Source: Lachnospiraceae bacterium (lineage in GTDB: Bacteria > Bacillota > Clostridia > Lachnospirales > Lachnospiraceae). Taken from it: DNA of 64,000 nucleotides. Each line of letters opens with the position of its first letter. Position 1 is the first letter of the stretch. The notes below the pieces were generated by a model that had not been told where the DNA came from, ran no database searches, and was given only the letters and a program-made list of their open reading frames with translations. Position numbers and translations under genes: made by a program. Below, one piece after another: positions 1-8,731 of the stretch. Where the stretch lies: contig SVFD01000001.1 in the NCBI GenBank assembly GCA_015057025.1, forward strand, positions 1-64,000. Reading direction: 5' to 3'.

Positions 1-255
1 ATGGAGATTATAGCTGCGAATGAGGAAAAATTGAAAGCACAGCAGGTTTCTTATGAGGAGATGTATAAGAGAACCCATCCTGATTACAATGGGGAGAGAA
101 TATTCCGCACAATTTCAGGAGGACAATTATATACAGCGAATGAAATTGATGAGTTGCTTTATAAGGAAATGTTGGAGCGTATGGGCACAACAGAAGAACA
201 AGAGCAGCAGAAACGTGAGGAATGGAGAAAGCAGATGGGCTATCCGGGATATTAG
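1..255 (+). CDS. Small hypothetical protein, possibly 5'-incomplete
   Basis: An 84-residue hydrophilic, charged protein whose ATG coincides with the first base of the window, so the true start may lie upstream. I recognise no domain. The C-terminal third is rich in Glu, Gln, Lys and Arg and is probably helical. It is followed after 21 bases by the next hypothetical gene on the same strand, which suggests co-transcription. No signal peptide or membrane segment is visible. Function unknown. Confidence 0.6.
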   Translation: MEIIAANEEKLKAQQVSYEEMYKRTHPDYNGERIFRTISGGQLYTANEIDELLYKEMLERMGTTEEQEQQKREEWRKQMGYPGY

Positions 256-276
256 GTCAAAGTCAGAAGGGATGAG

Positions 277-846
277 ATGATGGGAATTCAGATTATAGAT
301 TATAACGGAACAAGTCCGTATGCAAAAATAGGTACGACCAATAAAGTACAGCAGACAGGTGGAGATTTCCAAAATACGGTTATGAAATGTACTGGAACAA
401 CTACACAGGAGACTGCGTTATACTCCGATGCTCTTATGTCCTATGCAAGTCCACAGACAGGAGAATCTGCGAATATATATAAGGCAATGAATTATTCAGA
501 AGAGAATCCGTTGTATGTTATCAAGGGGCTGGATGCTGAAGGTAACGAATTCGAGGAGATGGTGGACGCAAGTAAAATTAATCCAAATAATTGTAGTTTT
601 AATGAGTTGATAGTATTGAATGTGGAAACAGGTCATACTTCTCCCAGTGACTATCTGCGTGCAGTAGCGGTTCGGGCAAATGCAGATGCCGACAGTTATT
701 TTGGGAAAGCTGATTACATTGCCTACGCACAGGAGGTAATGGAAGATTATAAAACGCTGGGTAATTGGGATTCTTATCTGGCTATGGATAAGTGGATACA
801 GAACTTGCTGGACTATACAGAGAAGTGTGCGGCGAAACTTCTGTAA
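277..846 (+). CDS. Hypothetical protein, paralogue-like to the gene at 1960
   Basis: A 189-residue soluble protein of unknown function. AGAAGG at 265-270 precedes two in-frame ATGs (277 and 280). Residues around 75-110 contain the order Pro-x-x-Val-x-x-Gly, Glu-x-x-Val, Asn-Pro-x-Asn, Ser/Thr, Glu-Leu, which is also found in the product of 1960-2535, so the two are probably distant paralogues. It lies in a run of same-strand unknowns at the left edge. No signal peptide or membrane helix is visible. Confidence 0.65.
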   Translation: MMGIQIIDYNGTSPYAKIGTTNKVQQTGGDFQNTVMKCTGTTTQETALYSDALMSYASPQTGESANIYKAMNYSEENPLYVIKGLDAEGNEFEEMVDASKINPNNCSFNELIVLNVETGHTSPSDYLRAVAVRANADADSYFGKADYIAYAQEVMEDYKTLGNWDSYLAMDKWIQNLLDYTEKCAAKLL

Positions 847-989
847 GGAAAAAAATCTTATTTTATGGTCGGTTGATGCAAGATATAGTCAATTTGTGCA
901 GTGCGAATGTGTAAATACTTATGCTGGGACGATAGATGTATAAAGATACATAGACAAGATATTTTTAATTTACGGAAAGAGAGAGGGAC

Positions 990-1937
990 ATGGTAAGGAA
1001 CGTAGCAGATATTTATCAGTCAGAGCAGTACAGTATGGCTGCCCAGAAAGTAAAAAGAGCGCAGGGGGCGTTAAATATATTATCAAATTCTGGAAGACAA
1101 GGACAAAGGGATATATTACATATTTCGTATTCTGAGAGAACTTATTCCAAGGAGTCGGTTGTGGCATTATTTGATACTGCATTAAATTTGTCTGCCAGCG
1201 ATTTTTCCTTTTACTTTGACCATTACAATAATATGCCTGCCCTGCTGGATGCCATAAACTTTAGTGAAGGTTTTGTGATGGGTTCCTGTAATCCAGAAAT
1301 GAGAGAACTTGGAGTGTTGTCGTTTAAAATAGGGGGAGTAAGACAGTATATTCCAAACTATGCTATTCCGAAGATAAATGCAGGAACTCTTCCCAATATC
1401 TCGGCTAAGAACAATAAACTGGTATTAAATAACAAAGGATATTATTGCTACACAGCTAAAAATGGGAAAAATTATACTTGGACTGTAAACAATGGACATG
1501 TTGGTTGGGCAAATTCCGAAAGGATGTCAGAGGCTATAGGCGAGAATAGATCAGGTTACAATTATCGATGGGAAATGCATCAGGCAAGTAATCTGATTTC
1601 AAGATTAGCAAAGGGAAGTGGAACTTATGGCTTTTCCAACGAGGAGCAGAAGGAGATACTTGCCGGGTTCGGAATTACTGAGGGGCATTTCACCATAGAT
1701 GCCGGAGCAGGCACCAGACACTATATGTTATTGGAAAATGGTGTCATAATGAATATAGATAAGAGAATTGATTTCATGAACCGTACCGACTGGAAAAAGC
1801 AGGGGTACCAGACAGGGGATGTAATCAATGTGTATGGTAAAGAATGTGTTGTAGATGACGATGGGCATATTCAGGTATCGGCTGAGGATGAGTTTTCAGA
1901 TACAAAGATACAGTATCCGGATGGAAAGACTTTATAA
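990..1937 (+). CDS. Hypothetical protein of 315 residues
   Basis: Start supported by a GAGAGGG ribosome binding site just upstream. I do not recognise the family. The N-terminal third is Ser/Asn-rich and mixed. The middle has Gly/Asn/Lys/Tyr-rich beta-like sequence (around 140-175). The C-terminal 90 residues look like a compact acidic domain ending in DDDGHIQV-like sequence. No clear signal peptide or transmembrane helix. It sits between the two paralogue-like small proteins, and all may form one cassette. A 143-base gap upstream leaves room for its own promoter. Function unknown. Confidence 0.6.
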   Translation: MVRNVADIYQSEQYSMAAQKVKRAQGALNILSNSGRQGQRDILHISYSERTYSKESVVALFDTALNLSASDFSFYFDHYNNMPALLDAINFSEGFVMGSCNPEMRELGVLSFKIGGVRQYIPNYAIPKINAGTLPNISAKNNKLVLNNKGYYCYTAKNGKNYTWTVNNGHVGWANSERMSEAIGENRSGYNYRWEMHQASNLISRLAKGSGTYGFSNEEQKEILAGFGITEGHFTIDAGAGTRHYMLLENGVIMNIDKRIDFMNRTDWKKQGYQTGDVINVYGKECVVDDDGHIQVSAEDEFSDTKIQYPDGKTL

Positions 1938-1959
1938 GAAGTATGGAGGTAAAACAATA

Positions 1960-2535
1960 ATGAGTTTAGGAATAACACAGTCGCCTTGTAGGTTTGATTT
2001 GAAATATAATATGCACTCTGCTACTACAACAAAAACGGAAAATGATAAGACATTTAAAATGGGAACGGCAACAAGAGAGGCAACAGGCAGTGGTGATGGA
2101 AAAAATATTGGTGTAATGGCTATTGGAGGTCAGGCATATTTAGCACAATACTCAGAAAATTCTACTCCATCAAAACCAATTGTTAAAGTTGGTAATTATG
2201 AAGTAAGTGTTAATGATGTTGATCCTGAAAATGCAACGGAAATTGAAATGTTTGCACTGATGTCGCATTTAGACAAAACAGGTCAATCTAAAAATGAAGG
2301 GATGAGCTCTTTCTCAAAGATGCGTTCGTATTCACAGCAGGCAGAGCGCAATGGATTTTGCAATGGTATTGCTGATACTAAGGAAGCTTGGAACAGTAAA
2401 CGCAATTGGACTGAAATTATTGAAAACGCCAGACAAACATATTCTCAATCATTAATACCAGAAGTATATGCGTTAACAAGAAAATGCGATAATTTATTAG
2501 ATGTTATGTATAAGTGGATTGAAGGCATAAAATAG
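1960..2535 (+). CDS. Hypothetical protein, paralogue-like to the gene at 277
   Basis: The frame is open from 1855, but GGAGGT at 1945-1950 points to ATG 1960, giving 191 residues that begin MSLGITQSP. The central segment PIVKVGNYEVSVNDVDPEN aligns by eye with residues 75-110 of the 277-846 product in its Val/Gly/Glu/Asn-Pro-x-Asn spacing. The C-terminal half is helical, Trp/Gln-rich and uncharacterised. It starts 22 bases after the previous gene, consistent with an operon. Function unknown. Confidence 0.6.
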   Translation: MSLGITQSPCRFDLKYNMHSATTTKTENDKTFKMGTATREATGSGDGKNIGVMAIGGQAYLAQYSENSTPSKPIVKVGNYEVSVNDVDPENATEIEMFALMSHLDKTGQSKNEGMSSFSKMRSYSQQAERNGFCNGIADTKEAWNSKRNWTEIIENARQTYSQSLIPEVYALTRKCDNLLDVMYKWIEGIK

Positions 2536-2636
2536 AAAAATAATTTGCAGATATGTTAAGGATTTCTATAATGCTACAATTGAATCACTTTTCCATTAGC
2601 ACATGAAGGATATGAAATAGTTTCTTAATTTGAGTA

Positions 2637-2667
2637 TTGACTCTCTCGTAGCGTGACGGTTTAGGAT
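2637..2667 (+). promoter_or_regulatory. MerR-type promoter with 19-bp spacer
   Basis: TTGACT (2637-2642), 19 bases, TAGGAT (2662-2667), 22 bases before the start of the MerR-family gene. The spacer holds an imperfect dyad (AC..TC.CG...CG.GA..GT). An over-long 19-bp spacer with a dyad is the hallmark of MerR-activated promoters, so autoregulation is likely. Confidence 0.65.
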
Positions 2668-2688
2668 GGAATCGAAAGGAGGAAATCT

Positions 2689-3528
2689 ATGAAGACGGTA
2701 AAAGAAATATCAAAAATAACCGGAATCAGTATCAGGACGTTGCGTTATTATGATGAGATTGGTCTACTGAAACCTGCCAGAGTAACGGAAGCCGGGTATC
2801 GCCTCTATGATGATCAGGAATTAGAAAAATTGCAGGAAATTTTATTCTACAAAGAATTGGAAATTCCGTTATCTGACATCAAGAAGATAATGGAGAATCC
2901 GGAGTATGACAAGCAGAAAGCATTGGCGGTACAGAAATCTCTTTTAGAGCGTAAACGCAATCGTCTAAATGGAATCATTGAGTTGATTGATGATGTAATG
3001 AAAGGAGTAAATACTATGAGTTTTGGTGCGTTTACAGAAGAGGATGTAAAGAAAATTATTGACCACAGTTTGGAATTGCAAAGTCAAGAGTCGCTGAATG
3101 CCATAATAGAGCAATTCGGCAGTCTGGAAAATTATTGTGCTTCTATGGAAGAAAATCTAAAGGATGAGAGCAGGGCTGCGGAGTTGATTAAGATTTATGG
3201 CAGTAAGGATAAAGCTGTAGAGGCGAGCTTGGAAGCTACAGGGAATATGGATGAACTGCAACAGGTGCAATATGATATAGACAACATCTATAAGCAGTTT
3301 GCTATTGCAATGGAGAAACAGGATGCGGATATGGAAACAGAATGTGTAGGGAAACTGGCCGAGAGTTACAAAAAACTCTTACGTGTAGATAATGCCAGAT
3401 ATGTTTTGCTCAAGACCGCAGACGATTATCTTGGTAATGGTGTACTGACAGAAGCGACTGATAAGCAGTATGGACAGGGAGTAACGAAGTACATAGGAGA
3501 AGCGATTAAACGCTACTACGGTGTGTAG
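2689..3528 (+). CDS. MerR-family transcriptional regulator with TipAS-like domain
   Basis: A 279-residue regulator. Residues 1-70 are a MerR winged helix-turn-helix (ISKITGISIRTLRYYDEIGLL, then GYRLY), followed by a dimerisation coiled coil (about 75-110). Residues 140-279 match the all-helical TipAS-type effector domain seen in TipAL/Mta/SkgA proteins, which bind hydrophobic drugs. The start follows AGGAGG with good spacing. The gene appears to control its own MerR-type promoter immediately upstream and ends in a strong terminator, so it is monocistronic. The ligand cannot be told from sequence; multidrug sensing is the usual role. Confidence 0.85.
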   Translation: MKTVKEISKITGISIRTLRYYDEIGLLKPARVTEAGYRLYDDQELEKLQEILFYKELEIPLSDIKKIMENPEYDKQKALAVQKSLLERKRNRLNGIIELIDDVMKGVNTMSFGAFTEEDVKKIIDHSLELQSQESLNAIIEQFGSLENYCASMEENLKDESRAAELIKIYGSKDKAVEASLEATGNMDELQQVQYDIDNIYKQFAIAMEKQDADMETECVGKLAESYKKLLRVDNARYVLLKTADDYLGNGVLTEATDKQYGQGVTKYIGEAIKRYYGV

Positions 3529-3561
3529 AAAGGTGAAAAAGTAAATTAAGAGATCCTAAGG

Positions 3562-3596
3562 AGAGTAATAAACAAAATTGTTTATTGCTCTTTTTA
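3562..3596 (+). terminator. Rho-independent terminator after the MerR gene
   Basis: A 12-bp stem (3562-3573 with 3580-3591, one G-T pair), 6-base loop, followed by TTTTT. Confidence 0.8.
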
Positions 3597-3646
3597 TATT
3601 CCCAAAAGTTGCAATGCGGCATTAAAGTTTTTGTAAAGAAGACAAT

Positions 3647-4693
3647 TTGGTCATAGTACTAGAAGGGGCAGAAATTATGCGGTTGATTTTCCGACATTAT
3701 CTGGAGGGCTACAGTGCCAAAATGATAAGCCAGTACCTAGAGGAGAATGGCATAAAAACTGCTACAGGACAGAATAAGTGGTATGATTCGGTAATCTTTA
3801 AAATGCTCCGTAATGAAAAATACATGGGAGATGCCCTACTGCAGAAAACTTATACGGTAGATTTCATGACCAAGAAAAAGGTTATCAATAAAGGAATTGT
3901 GCCACAGTATTATGTGGAAGATGACCATGAGCCAATCATACCAAAGGAACTGTTTTACCGGGTGCAGGAAGAACTTGCAAGACGGGCATCCATAAATAAA
4001 TCAGCAGTTACACGGAAGAAGAATCAGAAAAGTAAGTTTTCCTCAGAATATGCCCTAACCGGTTTATTGCTCTGCGGAGACTGTGGACAGGAATACAGAA
4101 GAGTTACATGGTCGAGAAATGGCAAAAAGAAGATTGTGTGGCGGTGCAGCAACCGATTGACAAACGGAAACAAGAACTGTAAGAAGTCCGAGACACTGGA
4201 AGAGGGAGCATTGAACAGAGCAGTTATGGAGTCCATAAACAGAATTACCAGAGGTGACGGAGATTTTGTAGGAGCCTTCAGGCAGAACGTCATCCGGGTA
4301 ATCGGAAGCTATGGTGGAGAGCAGGAGCCGGATGAATACGATGAAAAAATCAAAGAAAAGGAAGAAGAGATGGTGGCTCTGATTGCAGAAAATGCAAGGG
4401 TAGGCTCCTACACCGATGAATTCGATGAGAGATACCGCAGGATAGCAGAGGAGATAACGACCTTAAAAGAGGAGCAGATAGAGGCCAGACGGAAGAAAAA
4501 ACTGGCTGACAGTTATGAACAGCGGTTGAAGGATATGGACAGTTTTCTAGAGAAACAGACCTGCCAGATACCGGAATTTGATAATGACCTTGTAAGAAGA
4601 CTAATAGCGAGCATCAAGGTAGTCTCTGCCGAGAAGCTGATTATACAGTTTCAGTCGGGAATCGTCATGGAGCAGGAAATCAGATATGAGTAA
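3647..4693 (+). pseudogene. Large serine recombinase, missing its catalytic domain
   Basis: 348 codons matching the C-terminal part of large serine recombinases. A Recombinase domain (about 5-100, with LEENGI and RNEKYMGDALLQKT) is followed by a zinc ribbon (CGDCG at about 145-150 and RCSN...C at about 172-185) and a coiled coil (about 220-310). The N-terminal resolvase domain carrying the nucleophilic serine is absent. The frame enters at the junction between the two domains, and upstream DNA holds only the MerR gene terminator. It is therefore a 5'-truncated remnant of an integrative element's integrase and cannot catalyse strand exchange. Translation, if any, has no clear ribosome binding site. 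Confidence 0.8.
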
Positions 4694-4772
4694 GCGACAG
4701 GCAGGGATGACAACTGAATAGGGAACGGAATTCCTGCCTGTTAAATAAATCTGTAGAATTTACGGTAAGAAT

Positions 4773-4803
4773 AAAATGCCCGATGGGTTCGGGCGTTTTA
4801 TTG
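4773..4803 (+). terminator. Rho-independent terminator
   Basis: An 11-bp stem (4773-4783 with 4789-4799, one G-T pair), 5-base loop, T-rich tail. It separates the recombinase remnant from the HNH operon. Confidence 0.7.
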
Positions 4804-4841
4804 TTAGCATAAACAAGGCAATGGAATAATTGTAAGTATTA

Positions 4842-4850
4842 TGATATAAT
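4842..4850 (+). promoter_or_regulatory. Extended -10 promoter for the HNH/kinase/AlbA/Argonaute run
   Basis: TGATATAAT (TGn plus a perfect TATAAT) 53 bases before the HNH start. No good -35 at 17 bp, which is acceptable for extended -10 promoters. Confidence 0.5.
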
Positions 4851-4903
4851 TTTTTACATAATAAATGTGTAAAATTAGGAAATAAAATGGATTTTGAGAG
4901 GTT

Positions 4904-5701
4904 ATGATGGGTAAGCAACTAGTAGAGACGCTGACAGATGCAGCAGTTATGGATGCTTCACATATTTCGAGTGCGATAGAATTGGATGGATATTATGGCG
5001 TATATGAAACTATGACGGAGTACCTTAATGAATATATAGATGGATTTTATAAATCAAGTAAAGATAGTCTTTTACACAGATATATAAGAACACATTTAGT
5101 AGATGGATTTTTATATGAAGCTGTAATAGAGAATACACCAGAAGAGTATGTGTTGTGTGAACACAATGAAGCGCTGTTTAATCTTTTTGGATATACATTT
5201 ACAGATGTTGGAGATTTGCCACCAGAATACCCGGAATATGATGAGGAGTATTTTGATGAGTGGAAAGAATTCGCTGAAAAAGTGAATGATTTTTATTGCG
5301 ATAATATCAATGAGCACTGGGCAGAACATGTATTTTATGTCCTTTTTACTAATAAAGATTTTCTGTTTAGATTTAATACAGAAGTTGCAAAAGTAGTTAA
5401 AGAACTGAAAAAAACAGATTATCCGGATATGCTTAAGAGTGACGGTGTAATAAAAAGAAGAAGTTTTCCAGTATGGTTACAAAAAGCTGTAAAAATGCGA
5501 GATAGGAACCGATGTCAGTTATGTGGAAAAGATTTGTCTGGAACCTTTAATTTGTCAGATGAGAATTTCGATCATATGGTGCCATTGGAAGATGGAGGAA
5601 CGAATGATCCTTGTAATATACAATTGACATGTGAGCATTGTAATAAATCTAAGGGTGCAAGAAGCAGAGATTATAAAAATATTATAATTCCTTTTTGGTA
5701 A
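4904..5701 (+). CDS. HNH endonuclease-domain protein
   Basis: A 265-residue protein with an uncharacterised acidic, helical N-terminal part (1-185) and a C-terminal HNH nuclease domain. The domain shows a zinc knuckle C204-x2-C207, catalytic DH at 223-224, an Asn near 238, and C243-x2-C246 followed by NKSKG. All expected HNH residues are present, so DNA cleavage is plausible. Two adjacent ATGs (4904, 4907) follow GAGAGG. It is the first gene of a same-strand run (40 bases to the kinase), which suggests a defence or regulatory operon. The N-terminal part probably recognises the target or partner; I do not recognise it. Confidence 0.8.
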   Translation: MMGKQLVETLTDAAVMDASHISSAIELDGYYGVYETMTEYLNEYIDGFYKSSKDSLLHRYIRTHLVDGFLYEAVIENTPEEYVLCEHNEALFNLFGYTFTDVGDLPPEYPEYDEEYFDEWKEFAEKVNDFYCDNINEHWAEHVFYVLFTNKDFLFRFNTEVAKVVKELKKTDYPDMLKSDGVIKRRSFPVWLQKAVKMRDRNRCQLCGKDLSGTFNLSDENFDHMVPLEDGGTNDPCNIQLTCEHCNKSKGARSRDYKNIIIPFW

Positions 5702-5741
5702 TGTATATGTATGAAAGGGAAATTATCTCGTAGGAGGTGCT

Positions 5742-7241
5742 ATGGTGGAATCAGTAATTAATAAATTATTTGAGTATTACGACACTGTATTTTTTGAGGA
5801 AAAAGTCGAAGTGGATCAGCGTGGATATATGGGGACTCATTATGATGGATTAAATTTAGATTATTATTTGGAGAATTCCGTTCTAGGAATTGATTATTTA
5901 TCCATCGAAGATTATTTTGAAACCGTAGCAAATGTAAAATATGTTGAAACACAAAGTCTTTTCAGTCAATATTCAAACAAAAGCTTGGAAATTAAGCAAA
6001 AAGTAATTGGAGCCGTTTTGACATTAGTTAATAGTTCATCATATCGGAAAGAAATGAAAAAGACTATTATGGACAAGTCCAAGGCTTTCCTAAAGCGATT
6101 TGGGTTGGAATTGGAAGATGCAGCAGGGGTTATACAGATAAAGAATGACTATAAACTGTTTGAAGGAAGTTATTGTGAAATCTTTCTGTTTAATGAACAG
6201 ATTTATAAAAAGCAACTTAAGTCACAGTATAGAACAGAAGAAGCATGGAAGAAAAGGTTTAAATACGAGTATGAGAATATGCTTAGATTAGCCAAATCTC
6301 CATATGTTCTGAAGGTTTTTAATTATGATGAGAATAATGATTCTTATTTAATGGAAAAATGCGACTGTAATGTTTATGATTATTTGGAGAATAATCCGTT
6401 TAAAGATGATAAGTTGATTTTGCAAGTTATTGAAGAGTTATTGTTAGGAATGAAGGATGTTCATGAAGCTGGTATAATACATAGAGATTTGCATTTGGGA
6501 AATATTTTAATTAAAGAGGGACATGTTGTATTGTCTGATTTTGGATTGAGCAAAGATACTATGATAAACCATAGCTTGAAATCGACTTCAACTCCGAAGA
6601 ATTCACATTATTTTATTGATCCCATTGGGTTGCATGATTTTACTGCATTGGATAAGTTGAGTGATATATATTCGATTGGAAAAATAATCGATTATATTAC
6701 CGGCGAAAGTCAGTTGAACAAAAAGTTGTCTTTTGTTATCAGTAAGGCAACAGAGCGTAATAGAGCTAAACGTTATACTACGATGGATGAAATGATTCAG
6801 GATGTAAATAGTTCCGTGAGAGAGATTTCGGAAGAAGAAAAATTTCAGAACATTGAGGTCAATTTACAACATGGAGAGATATCCAAGGATGTAGAAGAAT
6901 TTGTGATGAGGCTCATGAGGCAGGAACAACTTTCAAATTACATCGTAAGAAAACAGCTATATACATTTTGGAAAGTATTAATACAATTCAACGAAATAGA
7001 TCAGTTGGCACTTTTGGGTGAGATAGATAGAACATATTCGGAAGCAACCGGCTATGGACATTTCGAGAATTATGATTTGTTTGCAGGTATAGCGTATAAT
7101 GTTATTAGGAATTCTGCTAATAAGAAAATACAAAGAAAAGCATATAGCATACTGGAAGGATGTGCCAGTTATAGGTATAATGCCAGTGATTATCTCAAAG
7201 AAATTAATATATATTATCCAAACATATTGTCTCAGGAATAG
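5742..7241 (+). CDS. Serine/threonine protein kinase-like protein
   Basis: A 499-residue protein with a eukaryotic-type kinase fold in the middle. A candidate ATP-anchoring Lys is at about 157, the catalytic loop HRDLHLGN spans 247-254, the metal-binding DFG is at 266-268 and DIYSIG at 308-313. HRD, Asn and DFG are intact, so it should be active, although a canonical Gly-rich loop and APE motif are weak. Residues 1-125 and 370-499 are helical and unrecognised. No membrane segment, unlike PknB/PrkC housekeeping kinases. Start supported by AGGAGGT. It lies between the HNH gene and the AlbA gene (21 bases). Cytosolic kinases in such islands are often part of phage defence; that role is inference. 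Confidence 0.8.
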   Translation: MVESVINKLFEYYDTVFFEEKVEVDQRGYMGTHYDGLNLDYYLENSVLGIDYLSIEDYFETVANVKYVETQSLFSQYSNKSLEIKQKVIGAVLTLVNSSSYRKEMKKTIMDKSKAFLKRFGLELEDAAGVIQIKNDYKLFEGSYCEIFLFNEQIYKKQLKSQYRTEEAWKKRFKYEYENMLRLAKSPYVLKVFNYDENNDSYLMEKCDCNVYDYLENNPFKDDKLILQVIEELLLGMKDVHEAGIIHRDLHLGNILIKEGHVVLSDFGLSKDTMINHSLKSTSTPKNSHYFIDPIGLHDFTALDKLSDIYSIGKIIDYITGESQLNKKLSFVISKATERNRAKRYTTMDEMIQDVNSSVREISEEEKFQNIEVNLQHGEISKDVEEFVMRLMRQEQLSNYIVRKQLYTFWKVLIQFNEIDQLALLGEIDRTYSEATGYGHFENYDLFAGIAYNVIRNSANKKIQRKAYSILEGCASYRYNASDYLKEINIYYPNILSQE

Positions 7242-7262
7242 AGAAAAATATAAGGAGAGGTT

Positions 7263-8669
7263 ATGAAATTAGAACAACTGATTGGTGAAGCAACCGAATA
7301 TGACAAAAAAGTAATGCTAGAGGTAAAAAAACCGAAGAGTTGGTTGAAAAGTGTAAGTGCTTTTGCCAATGGTGTTGGTGGTGTGCTTATTTTCGGTATT
7401 GCTGATGATGACTCTGTGGTAGGGATTGATGATGTAAAGAAAACTATGGAAGTTATTAGTGAACAGATAAAGGTAAAAATGGACCCAACTCCAGAAGTTT
7501 TGTTAAAAGCGCATCTTGTAGATGGCAAGGAAATCGTAACTTTGGAAGTATATCGGGGAGAAGAGACACCTTACTATTATGTAGGTGAAGGAAATTATAC
7601 TGCCTATGTCAGAATCGGCAATGAGAGTGTAATGGCCACTGCTACAGATCTGAAGAGACTGGTTTTGAGAGGAAAAAATAGGACATATGACAGTCTTGTT
7701 ACGGATTATAGTTTTGATGATTATTCCTTTTCTAAGTTAAAGGCAGCATATTATAAAAAAACGAAGAAAAGTATGGAAATGAAAGATTTTGAATCGTTTG
7801 GTATTGTTGACAAGAATGGTATGTTAACAAATGCTGGTGCTTTGCTTGCTGATGAATCTCCTATTTATTGCTCAAGACTATTTTGTACCAGATGGAATGG
7901 TTTTGATAAAGCATCAGGAGTTATTGATGCTTTGGATGATGAAGAGTATACAGGAAGCCTTATATTACTCTTGGAAGAAGGCATGAACTTTGCACGCAGA
8001 AATTCGAAGAAAATGTGGAAAAAAGAATCTGATAGACGAGTAGAATATCCGGAGTATCCAGAGAGAAGCATTTTTGAAGGCTTGGTTAATGGATTAGTGC
8101 ATCGTGATTATTTAGATATGGGAAGTGAAGTTCATATTGATATTTTTGATGACCGTTTGGAAATATATTCACCCGGCGGGATGTATGATGGGACACTTAT
8201 TCAGGATAGAGATATTGACAATGTTCCTTCAAAGCGTAGAAATCCAGTAGTTGCAGATATTTTTAGTCGGCTTGATTATATGGAACGAAGGGGTAGTGGT
8301 TTTAAAAAGATCATGCAGGCATATGAAGTGGAACCAAATTATACAGAAGACAAAAAGCCGGTTTTTTATTCAAATGCAACTGAATTCAGAGTTATATTGA
8401 AAAACCTTAATTTTACCGATGAAGTTTTGAATGAAAAAAATGAAGTTTTGGATGAAGTTTTGAATGAAGTTTTGGATTCAGGAAGAACAGAAATGGAAAT
8501 AAAAGTAATAAAAGCAATATTGTCTTCACCAAGGATTAAACAGAAAGAATTAGCTGAACAAGTAGGAATATCTGTAAGTACCATTCAACGAACCATAAAA
8601 AAATTGGTCAAAGAGGGCAAGATAGTTCGTGTGAATGGGAAACGAGATGGCTATTGGAAAGTTTTATAA
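7263..8669 (+). CDS. AlbA_2 (Schlafen-like) domain putative regulator
   Basis: A 468-residue protein of the common bacterial ATP-binding/AlbA regulator type. Residues 1-130 form an AlbA_2 domain (WLKSVSAFANGVGGVLIFGI). Residues 250-360 form a histidine-kinase-like ATPase segment (EGLVNGLVHRDY, SPGGM, MERRGSGFKKI). The C-terminus is a winged helix (QKELAEQVGISVSTIQRTIKKL). A linker at about residues 386-404 consists of (D/N)EVL repeats. Start follows GGAGAGG. The end lies 62 bases before the preferred Argonaute-fusion start, so the two are probably co-transcribed. Usually annotated as a transcriptional regulator or helicase-like protein; the actual target is unknown. Confidence 0.85.
   Translation: MKLEQLIGEATEYDKKVMLEVKKPKSWLKSVSAFANGVGGVLIFGIADDDSVVGIDDVKKTMEVISEQIKVKMDPTPEVLLKAHLVDGKEIVTLEVYRGEETPYYYVGEGNYTAYVRIGNESVMATATDLKRLVLRGKNRTYDSLVTDYSFDDYSFSKLKAAYYKKTKKSMEMKDFESFGIVDKNGMLTNAGALLADESPIYCSRLFCTRWNGFDKASGVIDALDDEEYTGSLILLLEEGMNFARRNSKKMWKKESDRRVEYPEYPERSIFEGLVNGLVHRDYLDMGSEVHIDIFDDRLEIYSPGGMYDGTLIQDRDIDNVPSKRRNPVVADIFSRLDYMERRGSGFKKIMQAYEVEPNYTEDKKPVFYSNATEFRVILKNLNFTDEVLNEKNEVLDEVLNEVLDSGRTEMEIKVIKAILSSPRIKQKELAEQVGISVSTIQRTIKKLVKEGKIVRVNGKRDGYWKVL
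8418..8474 (+). repeat. 12-bp coding tandem repeat (D/N)EVL x4
   Basis: Units (G/A)ATGAAGTTTTG at 8418-8429, 8439-8450, 8451-8462 and 8463-8474, with a 9-base interruption after the first. They encode (D/N)EVL in the linker before the winged helix of the AlbA protein. Identical units invite length change by slippage. Confidence 0.85.
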
Positions 8670-8731
8670 ATTTTAAGTTGGAAGAATGGTTACTAAAAGG
8701 CGATGGATTAGATAGTGTAGAGGTACAGAAC

